Of a DNA stretch of 64,000 nucleotides, positions 1 to 12,300 are shown one piece after another. A program made the translations under genes and the position numbers. Origin of the DNA: Rhodamnia argentea (lineage: Eukaryota; Streptophyta; Magnoliopsida; Myrtales; Myrtaceae); NCBI RefSeq assembly GCF_020921035.1, contig NC_063157.1:6320501-6384500 (forward strand), given 5' to 3'. Below the pieces are notes generated by a model, which ran no database searches, had not been told where the DNA came from, and saw only the letters and a list, made by a program, of their open reading frames with translations. Positions within the stretch are counted from its first letter, which is position 1; the number at the start of each line of letters is the position of its first letter.

Positions 1-74
1 TCGAGTATTGTGTGTTCATTTGGTGTTATGACAAAAGGCTACTTGCACTGTCTAGGTCAATTCGAATTCTATTC

Positions 75-592
75 ACTTTTGTATTGTTCCCTGTTGTATG
101 GCCCTAAGCTCAATTCGACTGAACGCTGCACGACTTGTCACTTCTTGCTACTTTGCACTGTCTAGGTTGAAAATTCTAGCTTGATAACGGAGTGCTGATC
201 GGCTTATCAATCCTCTTCTCTCCGGGGCTTCGCCGGAGAACCGTGGGTTCACCGGCAACGGAGCATGGACTACTCCCGTTCTTTCCACTCCCAAAAGCAC
301 CAACCATTAGGAATAAGCATGGCGGGCCCATGAGACAACAGCTCGGAATCGACCTTGTCGAGCAACAGATCATCTCGGGGGAACTTCCTCGCCAAAGGAG
401 CACTGCTTTTGATGATCCTCGGATATCGGCGAGGTTGAGATGATGGGGGATGCTGCTTGAGAGGACATATGCATGAAGTGGAGGTCGCTATTTATGGTGG
501 CGTGGTGGTAACTCCGGCGTGTTGCAGATCATAGTACATGAGAACGGTTCGATGTAGATTGTCCCATCTCCATATGCAGTAATAAATTACTT
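75..592 (-). pseudogene. Degenerate copy of the last exon of the GT14 gene
   Basis: On the minus strand this stretch aligns by eye with the terminal exon of the GlcAT14A-like gene at 9,331-9,845 and with the flank just past its stop (about 9,255-9,330). Recognisable peptide stretches include GSGKNGSSPCSV (GSGKNGSDPCSV in the intact gene) and PTVLRRSPGEKRI. The frame is broken and there are internal deletions; one, near 530, removes about 40 bases that in the intact exon lie between GTTGCAGATCA and TAGTACATGAG. No start, upstream exons or splice sites were found, so this is a dead partial duplicate. The first 30 bases of the window also resemble 8,106-8,135, which suggests the duplicated segment was once longer. 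Its orientation is the same as the parent. Confidence 0.85.
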
Positions 593-599
593 ACTCATA

Positions 600-1320
600 T
601 AACTACAAGACATATGAAATGCTTACATAACTAGACTTTGGGCAACCGACATCAATTCCTGACAGCAAAAACTCAAAAGAAAACTCGGCCTAGCGAGTCC
701 GCATCCGGAGTGCCTTGGCATCTATCCCGACCAGATGTGCACAATTTCAACAATAAGTAAGGCCCAAAACAAGAGAAATAAGAACTTCTCACAATCTTTT
801 AAGGTCATACATATTCCTGAAGAAACAGCTATCGGGCTAACTTCAAGTAGAATTCCACACATTACTCGCAGGCATGCTGCGGAATGAGGTAAAGAAAGGG
901 TCGAACAGTCGTAGCGCGAGCGCTGATTCTCCAAAAAGATTGCGACGTGATCATATGCGCTTACCGGCCCATGGTGGAGCGGCGCTAGATTGTTATCTAC
1001 CTCCCCGAACGATTTTAAGGGCAAATTCTCTCATTTCGGCCCGGTGCATTCATGATTTTACTCCTAGTGTGCTCCCAATGGAGTTTGAATTCAAGATCAC
1101 AAGAAGAGGAGCAAACACGATTACCATCTAAACCAACAATAGACTGATATTGGGATATCAGTCAGTCACCTTGAGGTCCTTTGTAGCGTTGGCCAATTTC
1201 TTTCCCCGGAGTAATTCCGCTGCACTGATTCCATCACCCTCACCGGCGCTCACCAATCGTCGGCCCTCTTTCGTATCACACTAGACGTTGGTGTCTAGGT
1301 GAGTCAAGGTTTGTGGCAAA
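600..1320. other. Unassigned segment of higher GC than its surroundings
   Basis: The stretch from about 680 to 1,320 has a more balanced base composition than the AT-rich DNA on either side. It carries two overlapping open frames (874-1,131 plus, 722-1,024 minus), neither of which I recognise. A 9-bp inverted repeat (GACTGATAT ... ATATCAGTC) sits near 1,142-1,163. Possible origins are an organelle DNA insertion or an old gene fragment. No function is assigned. Confidence 0.3.
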
Positions 1321-4300
1321 ATCTCATTTGATGTTTCGGTTTCAACATACATATATAATTGAGCCTAAAGGTCGGGTCCTTATTGCATTATTCATTATTC
1401 TAATATATGTGCTTCTATGAGCGATTGATTGAATAAATTTTGCACGTATTGCAATAATTTGCATTTGGATTTTAACGATGAACTGTAATAAGACATGCCT
1501 TTCGGTACCTCGTAAGATTCTTTATTCGCCTCGCTCCTGTTGCATATCATACACATGTTTAGAACTTGGATTGCATTCATAATTCATATTTGGAATAATG
1601 CATGTTAGTTTCAGAACGCATATAGGTGTAGAACAATGCATAGCTTACATGAAAAAAAAAAAAACACGAAACTACCAAAATAGCATTTCATGTTAGTTCA
1701 TCAATGCATGTTAGATTTTGCATGTCCAATGTGGCGTTTGCGGAATTGAGAAAAATACATGCAAATGGACATGACTATCAGAGAAATACAAGCATTAGCA
1801 GGAGGTGGACGAGAGTGAAGCAAGGCAGCTACTAGAGATCGAAGATGAAGAGGTGTTTTGTTCTTAATTGCTACATGTATAACATGAGACATCGTAGTCA
1901 ATGTGCCGGAATTGTGCGTTTATCATTCTGATTTTGACTATCAATAAGCGAAACTAGACCAATTCCTTTTGGTAAAATCGATTTTACAATCATGTAAAAA
2001 GAATCGGTCGACTGTCACATGCTTACCGTAATCAAAGTCAAATTGGTAAGTACACAACATTGGCACATTAACGAGGATATCCCATATCATAAAGGAAGCT
2101 GCTAGCTTGACAATATGACAGTATTGTCATTATTTTTTATCTCACGATTTTTCAATTAATGAGTGCTTTATACAAAACACGTTGTGATGGTATGTGGATC
2201 TACGGTCAGAAATAACCGACACTACTATCATATTGTCATGGAAGCATTTCCCTATTATAAATGCAGTAATTAAGGACAAAATACCTCTTCGGTCTTTGGT
2301 AGTTGCCTTGTTGTTTCACTCTTATTGGGTGCTCCTCCTCCAATTCCTATCCACGCACTTACTACATTTCTCGGCAAATGTCACATTATGTCAATCATTT
2401 TAGCTGTTGCAAATATTAGCGAAACTCAATAGAACGAAGCAAAAGAAAAAGTAGAAATAGAAAACTAAAGATCCAACCAATCTTCATGCCTACGAACCAT
2501 TGTGAAATCAAATTCATGTCTTCATACTCAGCTATGATAACACATCTACAAATGCCCGCATTTTCAATCCAACTTGAAACAACTAATGGCTCATCCAGAA
2601 ACAAGTACAAAATTACAAGCATCCGTTGATGTTTGCCTGTAAAACAAACAAAAAGTGCCTTTTTTTTTCCCTTCTCTTGCCTCACACCTCCGTCGCTACC
2701 TTCGTGCTCCGCCTCCAATTCAATTGGTTGCTTGGCATGGCTAGATGCCGTAGACCCTCGGTCCGTGGCGTACGTATGCTTTGGGACAGTGGCAGCGCCG
2801 TTGCTAGCGAGGTATCAGCTCTCGAGGAAAAGAGATAGTGTGAAACTCTTTATCAGTAAAAAAATTATCAGTCTTTCAAATAAAAAAATAGGCAAATGCG
2901 CTACGTTAGGAGTGAGTAAAATAGACTGACCGGACCAAACCGGACAGACAGGTAGGGTTCGACTCTAAGGTCATCGGTCTGGTCTCCGGTTCCTCAAGGT
3001 GGAACAGGTGTTTGGGCAGTCCAATTTCCCGTTCTACCGGACCAATGGACTACCCATCCGAACCGATAAATTTTTAATTTTATTTTTTAAAATACAAAAC
3101 CTAGTTCTGACCACTAAAAAAAAAAAAACGTAATATTCTAAACAAAGAAGCAGCTCCTGCCTCGTGAGGTTGTGCCGATAGCTACAGAGCCCAAGAAGTG
3201 TTTCGTCTAAACTTGCACGCACCGAGAACACTCGCTCGACTTTGTTTTATAAAAAATCATGTGTCCAAATCTTGAGGCAAGTATCGGCATTCTCAGCTGC
3301 ATTCACTGGGTTCTCAACATCTTCACATGTCGAAGCACCGTATTTGCCCAAACCTGTCTGGATAAAATGGTACAGGCAACAGATAAAAAGATCTCAGCTC
3401 CTTTGTATTCTCAAAAATTGAGTGTCGACAGATCCAAAGCTATTTCAGAAAGCAAGAAACTAAAAAGTTAGTGCACATTCGGGAACCTTTTTCTAGTCTT
3501 CAGAAGTCTGTGAGTGCGTGGGACAAGATTGAAGTAAATTGAGATTGACTTTTTCATCTAATGTTGTAATCAGTGGTTCTTGACCTTTTGCTTTCATTTT
3601 ACGGGTCCATTGCACCGCCCAGGGCCCAGTTTGATCTACAGTTCTGAACCCTAGACTACACCTCATTATACCAGCGTGTAAGTGCGCAATTATTAGGCGC
3701 ACTTAGAATAGGGTTATGTAATCTCAACATGCTCTCTTTCTAGAAGAAGAAGAAAAAAAGACTCGCAATGATGAAAATAAAAAAACTGAAGTACTTAAAC
3801 TAATAAAAAAAGTGAAGTAATCGAACCAGATGGTACAAAAGGAGAGAGAGTGACTTTTTCATAGAGTTAGGGTCTGCGTCTAGGTTCGTGACTTTTTTAA
3901 AGCTGAAATTCGAGTAGCTAATCAAGGGGTCGATTCGCTTTCATTTTATAAATCTCGCAAGTGTTTAATGTGGATTTATAAATTAATTTTTAATAACCGG
4001 AGCAATGACGTCATAGCAAACATCACTCGAATGACGCAAGATTCATATTCAAAGAAGTCTGTCCAATGGATAAGATCCCTTAGAATTAGAACTCATGTAG
4101 CGTTGAATAGCGACAACTCATATCATATGTTATCATGAAGTAGTGGTCAAGATTCTGTCCTAGGTGGTTCTTTACCAACGAAGAACATGCAAAAGCATGA
4201 TCGGTTACAATTCGACGACCAAATAGATTACTAGCTGCTCCTTTTTTACATCTTCTTTTGCGCCAAAGAACAAAATCGATTGCGCCACAGAAGATATTCT

Positions 4301-5145
4301 TTTCGGTGGAAGGGCGTGATCAGTCCCCGCAAAATCTCAATTGAGATAATGGCTTTTCCCAAAAAGTATAATCAATTAAGATAATGTCGACTTGAATATA
4401 AAGAATTACGGATGTCAGAGCCGAATCATGCGCACTAAAAACATACATAGCCAGATTAATGTTAGATATGTTGTGATTAGTCTACACGATTGGACATTTG
4501 GACGAGTGAATCGCATTCGAAATTCACAATCAATCGGGTGTCCCGGATCACTTAATATACCAATTTTGATGTCAATAATATTCCACACAATCAAAAGGGT
4601 AGGAAATCAATTGATAAAGTGGGAACATGATCTTAAAGCCTCTTTGAAAACAAATGCCCCAACACGAGAATCTAATCCGTTCATGTTGATCAAGGCCCCA
4701 CCAAGGACACTATATGCTTGACTAAAATTCCCTTTGACAGCTTGATCACTCATTTATTTAATAATTGGGCTAGCTGTTTGAATTCAACATCTACTTTTCC
4801 AATCTCATGGACGTTCGTCAACATGTGACACACGACGAAGCCATCATAGTACCTTCCTTTTTACTTGGTCCAAAAGGCTTGTCCCCCTCATCCTTTGGCA
4901 ATACATTAGGTCATAGTTTTTAGTCTCGCAATCCCATCTCCTAACCAATGTAATTCAAAGGAAAAGAAAGTGGATGCCTCGTCGCATTTTTATTACTAAT
5001 CCGATAATCAATTCGACTAGTCACGCCCTTAGTTTCAATTCATATGCATGTGTCTCTTATTTTGTTCAATTATAGTTTCAATCTAAGTGAGCTGCGATTG
5101 TACTCGTCAATCAACTAGAAACAAGAAAATTGGACTGGAAAATGA
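1321..5145. other. AT-rich intergenic DNA without a recognisable gene
   Basis: No open frame here shows a known family or a plausible exon chain. Around 2,925-3,060 there is a patch rich in CCGGACC and GGTCCGG-like words that resembles the interior of the hAT MITE at 41,050-41,331, probably a decayed relative. A 109-codon frame at 4,392-4,721 is open but resembles nothing I know. Confidence 0.5.
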
Positions 5146-5790
5146 GCAAAAAAGCCCTAAATCTATTGCACTTCTCTGCCAGTTCAATTCTAAACATTTC
5201 AATCTGGCCATTTAGTTCTAAAACATTTTGAAATTTTTTTCATATAGTCCATTCTACCAATTTTGATAAGAAATTAATAACATGAATATTGGAGTGCTGG
5301 TATGTAAGTTTTTTTTTTTCTATTTTTTGCTTTTAAATATTTTATTTTTTTTAATTATCAAGGGTCGGCAAAGGGGTTGGCATCCACCGGCCGCCGGTGA
5401 GGGCCTTGAGCCCACGCCGTAGCTAGCAAGGACTTGCAGCCCTCGTCCGGTGGTCGGCGTGAGCTTGTGGCTCTCACTCATATCAATACGAGGGCTCTTG
5501 AGGCCCTCGCGGGCTGCGTGCGAGGGTAGGAACCATCCCCCGGTGGCGGGCGGCCCCCTTATCGACCCTTAACAATTAAATAAATGAAAATAAAAATTAA
5601 TAATATATATAAAGAAGCAAATTTCCTTTAAAAAATTCCACTTCAGCATCGGCCTTGCCACATAAGAGGACTAGCATTTACATCATCAATTTCCGATCAA
5701 AATTAGCTGAAGGGACTTAAATTGGCCAAATTGTAAGTTATACAACTAAATTGGCACAAGTGCGATAGGTTGAGGACTTTTTTGGTACTT
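5146..5790. mobile_element. Non-autonomous inverted-repeat element with GC-rich core
   Basis: The left end (AAAAAAGCCCTAAATC, then TTGCACTTCT and GCCAGTTCAATTCTAAAC) is the inverted complement of the right end (GTTGAGGACTTTTTTGG preceded by CACAAGTGCGATAG). The arms are about 50 bp of recognisable inverted repeat. Between them is AT-rich sequence and a GC-rich core at about 5,365-5,570 with repeated GAGGGC, GCCGGC and GGTCGGC words. There is no coding capacity. I could not define a clean target duplication. The arm sequence is shared with the element at 7,340-7,870 and with partial arms near 43,960 and 46,000, so this is a family. A Mutator-like MITE is the likeliest class. Confidence 0.7.
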
Positions 5791-6197
5791 TTTTCCCGTC
5801 ATATTCATTTCATGTATCATATTCTAATCTAGCAGTCATGGTGAAGAAAAACATTAATTTTGAGATTGAAGGTAACCGCATCTGTGATCCTTCCCTCGAG
5901 AGCGAAGTCAAGTCATTCCCGCGAAATCAATAATTAGAGTTTGATTGGGAGGGTTACAACGTATGTGGATATGACTCCACTTCGATGTCTACTTTGATTG
6001 TAATAACAATGAATCGAACATTAACACAAAAAAGAAAAGTGAATGGCCCCGCAAAGAATCCCTTTTTTTTTTAACCTAATGAGAATTGGAGGAGGAGGAG
6101 GAGGAGGATGATGGAAGCAGCATTTGTCGCCAAGAGCACAAGTTCTCTCCCCCTTTCTCTTCGCCTATCTCAATCCGCAAATTATCCTCCTGAGCTC

Positions 6198-6204
6198 TAT
6201 ATAA
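6198..6204 (+). promoter_or_regulatory. Candidate TATA box (TATATAA)
   Basis: TATATAA lies in CTCTATATAAGTGGGC, about 100 bases upstream of a small ATG-initiated frame. The sequence between it and that ATG has no other ATG apart from one at 6,226-6,228 that is followed quickly by stops. The candidate transcript is unsupported beyond this arrangement. Confidence 0.3.
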
Positions 6205-6302
6205 GTGGGCAATTTGGGTGATTGAGATGAGACAGATACAGATTTGTGTTGTTGTAGAGCTCTGATTTAGAAGTTTAATTAGGAGCTTTTGTCGTAGAAG
6301 AG

Positions 6303-6380
6303 ATGGCACTTAGAGCTGTCGCTTGTCGCATGGCATTGTTGTACCGCGTTTGCCTTTCGGGAATTTCGCGGTTGGAATAG
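6303..6380 (+). CDS. Possible 25-residue small ORF or first exon of an unknown transcript
   Basis: An ATG in a reasonable plant context (AGAAGAGATGGC) opens a frame of 25 codons: Met-Ala-Leu-Arg-Ala-Val-Ala at the start, ending Ser-Arg-Leu-Glu before TAG. It lies about 100 bases downstream of a TATA-like motif and 85 bases upstream of a long CT tract, a combination typical of plant 5' leader regions. I do not recognise the peptide. It may be a leader ORF of a non-coding RNA, a remnant first exon of a lost gene, or chance. Confidence 0.2.
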   Translation: MALRAVACRMALLYRVCLSGISRLE

Positions 6381-6461
6381 CTACAAGCTGCCATCTCTTC
6401 TCGACAGAAGCCCCTTCAAACTCGAGAAGTTACTGCATAATCCATCTTGAATTCTGCTCGG

Positions 6462-6465
<4 letters not shown>

Positions 6466-6515
<50 letters not shown>
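6466..6515. repeat. (CT)n microsatellite
   Basis: About 24 uninterrupted CT units. Such tracts are common in plant leaders and promoters; here it sits downstream of a candidate TATA box with no confirmed gene. Confidence 0.95.
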
Positions 6516-6519
<4 letters not shown>

Positions 6520-7339
6520 TCGGGAAATTTCGTCTGTGTTTTGTTCTTTTCCTTCTTCGTGTGTGCGACCAATGCTCGTTCGCCACGCTATTCGATGCTT
6601 TTACTTGCTCTGCTACGACCAAGCTTGGCTGTGTTACAATCCATAAAAAAAGTTGCATTCCATTGATACGATGTCTGTGCAGCATGATGTATAGAACTCA
6701 TGGTAAGAGTGGCATTGTTCGAGCATTTTAATTGACAGAATCGTGTGCGAGTTTCTTCTTGCACCATTTAGTTTCGTTATCAAGTATCTCAATTTCGAGG
6801 GTCGTAATTAATTTCGATTGTTATGCATGGCAATTTTGTTTGAGCCTAGCTAGCTCAAATTTTTGCATGACTTTTGTGGGCTATGCCTATGCATGAGCAG
6901 GCCAACTCCTAATCTTTTTTAGAGTGGCAATGTTTGCTAATTTAAAAAATGCATCTCTATTAGTTTATCTTCATTTTTCGTCTAGCTAGGCTAATTTCAT
7001 ACGTGATGTGAGGTCAACTTTTAGTAGTGGAGCATCGAAGAAGTTCCATTCATCTTTGTCATGTTTGTATATTGATCGATGATAAGTCGATCGATCTCGT
7101 CATTAGGACGAAGAAAAAGAAAGTATGCAATCCAAATATCTAAGTAAGGTGGTTTCTTAAGATGACATTATATGTTAAAAGTCCCACATCTTTTCTTCAC
7201 GAGCTTATCATATTATATACAAATTTTAGAACGCACTATCCTTCCATTTTATATGGGATGTGGCATTAGAGCTAGTTTCAACTCTGTGCATTCGATTTAT
7301 TCATTTACTAACTTTAATTACAAATTTAAAATTTGTCAA
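6516..7339. other. AT-rich spacer, no gene seen
   Basis: Nothing beyond short chance frames. It may include the body of the hypothetical transcript that starts near 6,230. Confidence 0.5.
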
Positions 7340-7870
7340 AAGAAAATCTTAAATCTATTGCAGTTCTGTCAATTCAGTCCTAAACCTTTTAATTTTATCA
7401 ACCGAGTCATAAACATTTTCGGGTTTTGTCGGTTGAGTCCATCATGTCACTTTTGGTTGGAAATCGTCGACATGAGCGTCGACCGTCCTACGTGACACAA
7501 TCGGCAATAACGTTGAAAATTTATGTTATATTTTAATATTTTAAAAAAATTCATTTATTTTTCTTCTTTTTCCGTCTCCGGTCCTTTACTTTTTCTTTCG
7601 TCTTTTTTTTTTCTTTTTTTCTTCCCTCCTACCCTCAGCAGAGGTCACCAGCCTCAGGCAAGGGATGCCCGGCCTAGGCTAGCGAGGGTTGCCCTCACTT
7701 GGGCGGGCGTTAGCCGCCCACCCCCGCTATGCCACGTAGGAAAGCAGGCTGGCATCCACATCAGCAATTAATTGGCAAAACATAAAAGTTTATGACTCAA
7801 TTAACGAAATTAAAAGGTTTAGGATTGAATTGACAAAAAATTAATAAGTTTAGGACTTTTCACATGATTT
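7340..7870. mobile_element. Second copy of the GC-core inverted-repeat element family
   Basis: The left arm (AATCTTAAATCTATTGCAG, TCAATTCAGTCCTAAACC, CCGAGTCATAAAC) is the inverted complement of the right arm (GTTTATGACTCAATTAACG, GGTTTAGGATTGAATTGAC, AAGTTTAGGACTTTTC). The arms are about 80 bp and share the TCCTAAA/TATTGCA words of the element at 5,146-5,790. The centre has a CT-rich run and a GC-rich stretch at about 7,640-7,740. It is non-coding. The exact ends and target duplication are not resolved. Confidence 0.75.
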
Positions 7871-9330
7871 TTTTTTAATATGCGTGATGTTAGGGACACA
7901 AAGATTGATATGCAAAATTAGTTCACGGAGGTTATGTCGGTATTGCAACAATATTGCCTGGCCAGACATGTTTGTCTACGAACTGCAAGGCGTCACGGGT
8001 AAAAAGGTGCTTTGCTTCTACAACGAGAAAAATGCGTATGTTTCTGCTAAGCAAAGGAAAGGGAAACCAAAGGGGAAAGAAAGAAAGGACCGTAGACCAG
8101 CTCGGAGTATTGTGTTTTCATTAGGTGTTTACAATCCCGGTGTGCATTAGTAGGTTATGTTGTAAGGAACATGTACTCTGTACTCATCCTTCTTATGGAC
8201 CGTCTATTCGAATCACCAAACGTTCGTATTATTTTCGAGCCATTCTAAAGAGCGAGGATCAATGTATTCCGACCATTATTCAAATAAAAATGGGACGAAA
8301 ATGTTCTTGATCAGGCCAATGAAATGGGCCCAATCTTGGGCTTCCGTAGTGGTGACCTTTGTGACAGTAGTATGCTGGATTCCCATTGAATCCTGCCCAG
8401 TTTTGCCTGATTTAGTTGCAAAAGCAGAAGACAATGAACCGCCAAGATTGAAAACAGAACCGATTTACACGCTACGAAATAGCTTGGTTTGGTTTGAAAC
8501 TTTGACGCGGTATGGTTTGGCTTCGTGTCATCGGCTTGGTGTCCACATGCTCATCCCTACACGAAAAAATTCGCGCATAAATTCCATATAGGGAAGAACC
8601 CAAATCAGTCAAGACCCTCATACCAAAGAGACAGATCATCAAGTTTTCTTCTTTTTTCCAGCAAATGTCTTGCATCAGGTTTCAATTCAAGAGATAATCA
8701 TGAAGAAGCCCGTCCAAGTTTCGGCACGCATTCACCAGAGAGAGAGAGAGAGAGAGCAGAGGAGGCTTCAATCTTTTTCCTAATGTAACGAGGTCATCCA
8801 GCACTAGCACAAGGATCGATCACCTTCATAGTGATCTTCACAAAGCCATTGAGCATCAATGCCAATGATCAGCAGCTTAGAAGTCCAGAAGATCCGCGCA
8901 ACAGCAGGGAAAGAAGGAAGTCCAAATAGCAAAGTTGCCAGTAAATGATATCAATTTCGATTCTTTGATATTCGTCCACGAATGTTTCATACACCATCAG
9001 CCCACAAATAAGCTTTGATTCGGAATGGGGAAACAGATCGCAGTAAATACAATTTCAAAACGAGAAGCAAAAGGGTAAAAACGGGCTAAATGGTCGAAAG
9101 ACAGTTAGTCTGTTTGAGTTTCCAGCAGAAGCATTGCGAAGTAGATCCCAAGCATCCGAACCGACAAACTGGATTTTACCTCCGTAATACCCACCGCATA
9201 TACACTGTAATCCAAAGCTTCCACCCGCCAATGAAATATAATCGCCTGATCATGACCTTTCGAATTTTGTTCCCTTTTGTGTTGTCTTCAGCTTAATTTG
9301 AATGATCACTGCATAAGTTGTCTTTTCTTG
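7871..9330. other. Spacer downstream of the GT14 gene
   Basis: No recognisable gene. The part next to 9,331 probably contains the 3' untranslated region of the minus-strand GT14 gene. A short (GA)n run lies at about 8,740-8,757. The stretch from about 9,255 to 9,330 is also present in the pseudogene copy at the start of the window. Confidence 0.5.
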
Positions 9331-12300
9331 CTACTTGCACTGTCTGGGTCGAAAATTCTCACTTGATAACAGAGTGCTGATCAGCTTCTCAATCCGCTTT
9401 GCTCCTGGACTTGGCCGGAGGACCGTGGGCTCACCAACCACGGAGCATGGATCACTCCCATTCTTTCCGCTCCCAATGCACCAACCACCGGGAACGAGCA
9501 TGTCGGGCCCGCGAGACAACAGATCGGAATCGATCTTGTCGAGCACCGGATCATTTCGTGGGAACTTCCTTGCAAAAGGAGCGTTGCTATTGATCATCTT
9601 CTGCATATCGGCAAGGTTGAGATAATGGGGATGCTGCTTTGGAGGATTGTCCCACGATATGAAGTGGATGTCGCTGTTCACAGTGGTGTTACGGAACTCT
9701 TGCGCATTGCAGATCACAGTGTGAAAATAACCTTCTGGAGACGATATGAAGTTGGCATAGTACATGAGAACGGTACGAGGTAGGTTGTCCCATCCCCATA
9801 TGCAGTAATCAATGAAGGGTCGTGTCAGAGCCATCCAAGCAGACCCTGCAAAGAGAAAAAGAACATATGATCACACCACTGCTAAACTAAAATCACAGCC
9901 AACACTTTATGTGCATAACAGTGTGTCATTGCATAAATTGTGTATGTGTAAGTTAACACAATGTCCAGAGTCCACGCCTTCATAAACTTTCAATCTGGAC
10001 GTGACATGGAGATTAACCAACATTGTTATTCTACATAAACATATACAACCAACAAAAGTTTCCAGTGTGCTTTTAAACAGATAGAGCAACCAATAATAAT
10101 GTACACTAAAAAAACCAAAGTTCTCTGGCAATGAAAGGGCTGGTTGTGACATAATATCAACATTCTTAGTCACTAGTCAGTTGACTTATTTCTGAAATCT
10201 AGTTAATGTTTCTACCAGACTAAAAAAAACAATTGATTTGTCGGTAAATTGCAAAAGTGTGGCATAGGCAGCCACTTATGAAGAAATGTGGAGAGAAAAG
10301 TGCCATGAAAGTGAAGAGACCTAGGTCTGGCCATCTTACTCTAGATTTATGGGATTTACGCTTCAATGAATAAATGTAACATTCACTTGTTAAACATGTA
10401 GACCTCATTTTTTAACATGACGGACAGTAAATTAGGTAAACCTTCAAGTTAAACATGTAGAAACCAGGGAAATATCCCAAACGAAATGAATATGAATCCT
10501 TGAGTTACTATTGCTGTCAAATCTATCGTCATACAATTAGAGGATACTGCTAAAATCAAACAATTTTAAGAGAACCTAAAAACACATCTTAGGTGATGAT
10601 GAGCATAAACCGTAAGCTAATGCCAACGAAGTCCACTAGAATAAATTGTAGCCAAAGTAGCAATTGATTTCTAATCCAAAACATAAGCAGCTAAAGACTG
10701 TTATAGCGCAAGTAGATAATGGATGCTTGAAAGCATACTAGAATTACAACCTAACAAGACAACAAGATCAACTAACTCAACAATTATGGCTTTTGACACC
10801 TAGCACAACCTATAGTAGAAAATTATTCATGCTATGGCTAGTTCCCCTGCTGCAAATTAGGATTGGTTCTTTTATTTGTGAGAAGGTATCATCACATAAA
10901 TTTACTCCTCCAAATGTCCCACAACGGGCCAATTACTGCTTGCCAACTTCCCCATACACAAGCTGATTTTGAAAGCCCGACACTGGAACCATATTTTTTG
11001 TAGTGAGACAGGTCCTCACTTTTCAGCATCAACACAAGCAACTGCTGTAAGCAAGGCATCAACATCTCCCAAGTAGTATCATTGTCTCCTCAACCCCTTT
11101 CAGATTCCAAAGATTATTTGTTCCTTTGGCTATAATTTATGATAAACAAAAGCATGTCCTCTTTGCTTCCAGAAGACTAGCAAGTAAGACACTTCGAACA
11201 ATCTTACAAAAATAGGATGGCAGAAATATTCCTAGTACTGATACTAATAAGAAGGAATCATTGAAACTATAATACTGTCCAAAGCACCAAACTATGTTCA
11301 AGCCCACCAAATTTGCTGTCTCCTTGCTCTCAAGTTGGGAAACAATTAAAGTTGGCTGAACCTGATAGAAGAATGGCAGCCAAACTAGCTCAGACTTCAG
11401 CGAGAAGCAACAGAAGTCTCATGAACTTTCAGGATTGCCCAAGTAGACAGTGCCTTACCACAAAAACGAGATCAGAAAGTGCAAAGGGAAATTATCTCAA
11501 CTGTCAAACAAAGGAAATGAGAAAGTAATATTTATGATTCAAATAGGGGGAGCTGTTCGTGTCAGGTCACCATGTTAGAGTTTGATATTCCTGCCTTTTG
11601 GAAACATATCAAAAGCTCTCATGTCATGTCAACTTAATCATGTCTAGTTTGAGTTGCTCTCAAAATGTTTCCCATGTTCTTCCTGTCATGTTTAAGCTGT
11701 GTTGTCAAGTCCTGTCAAAAATTGTCACCTCTCGATGTAAATTTTGACCAGCAATACAAAGGATGGTGAGCTGCTTTCTTCACCGCAGAACTTTGTCTAA
11801 CACCTCAAAGTTCAAAATATTAACGTGACCTCATTGCAATGTCATAATTGTTCATCATCCATCTTCACTTTTTAACTACAGAACAGTTATCATAGCTCTT
11901 CGCTTCACAATACTAACGTATTGCAAACAAACACCTGTTATTTCACTGGAGATAATTCTCACGCACGCTTCCATCACCTCCACCTTGTCCAATGCATTTG
12001 TGAAAGAAAAGGGATTTCGCAATCAGAACTCGCACTTCATTCATTCAATTCATTTTCAAGAACTAGCTCCTTCAGTTTACTCTTCAATTACTGTTCAGAT
12101 GATAGTCCAAAACAACTACTTTTAGCCTATGACTACAAATGCGCAGATTGCAACATGAAGATGCAAGCATTGAAAAGGAGAAATTCACAATGTGTAACCT
12201 GAACCCGCACCTGTAAAGAGCTTAAAGGCCGTCGGCACACTTCTCCTCTGAGTAACCCAGAAAACATCAGCTTTCTTTGTCATGTACAAACCCGGATCTA

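Noticed and set aside
2925..3060. Second hAT MITE
   Set aside because: Word content resembles the 41-kb element, but no matching inverted ends or target duplication were found.
4392..4721. 109-codon plus-strand frame
   Set aside because: Unknown sequence in an AT-rich spacer, with no supporting promoter or homologous exon nearby.
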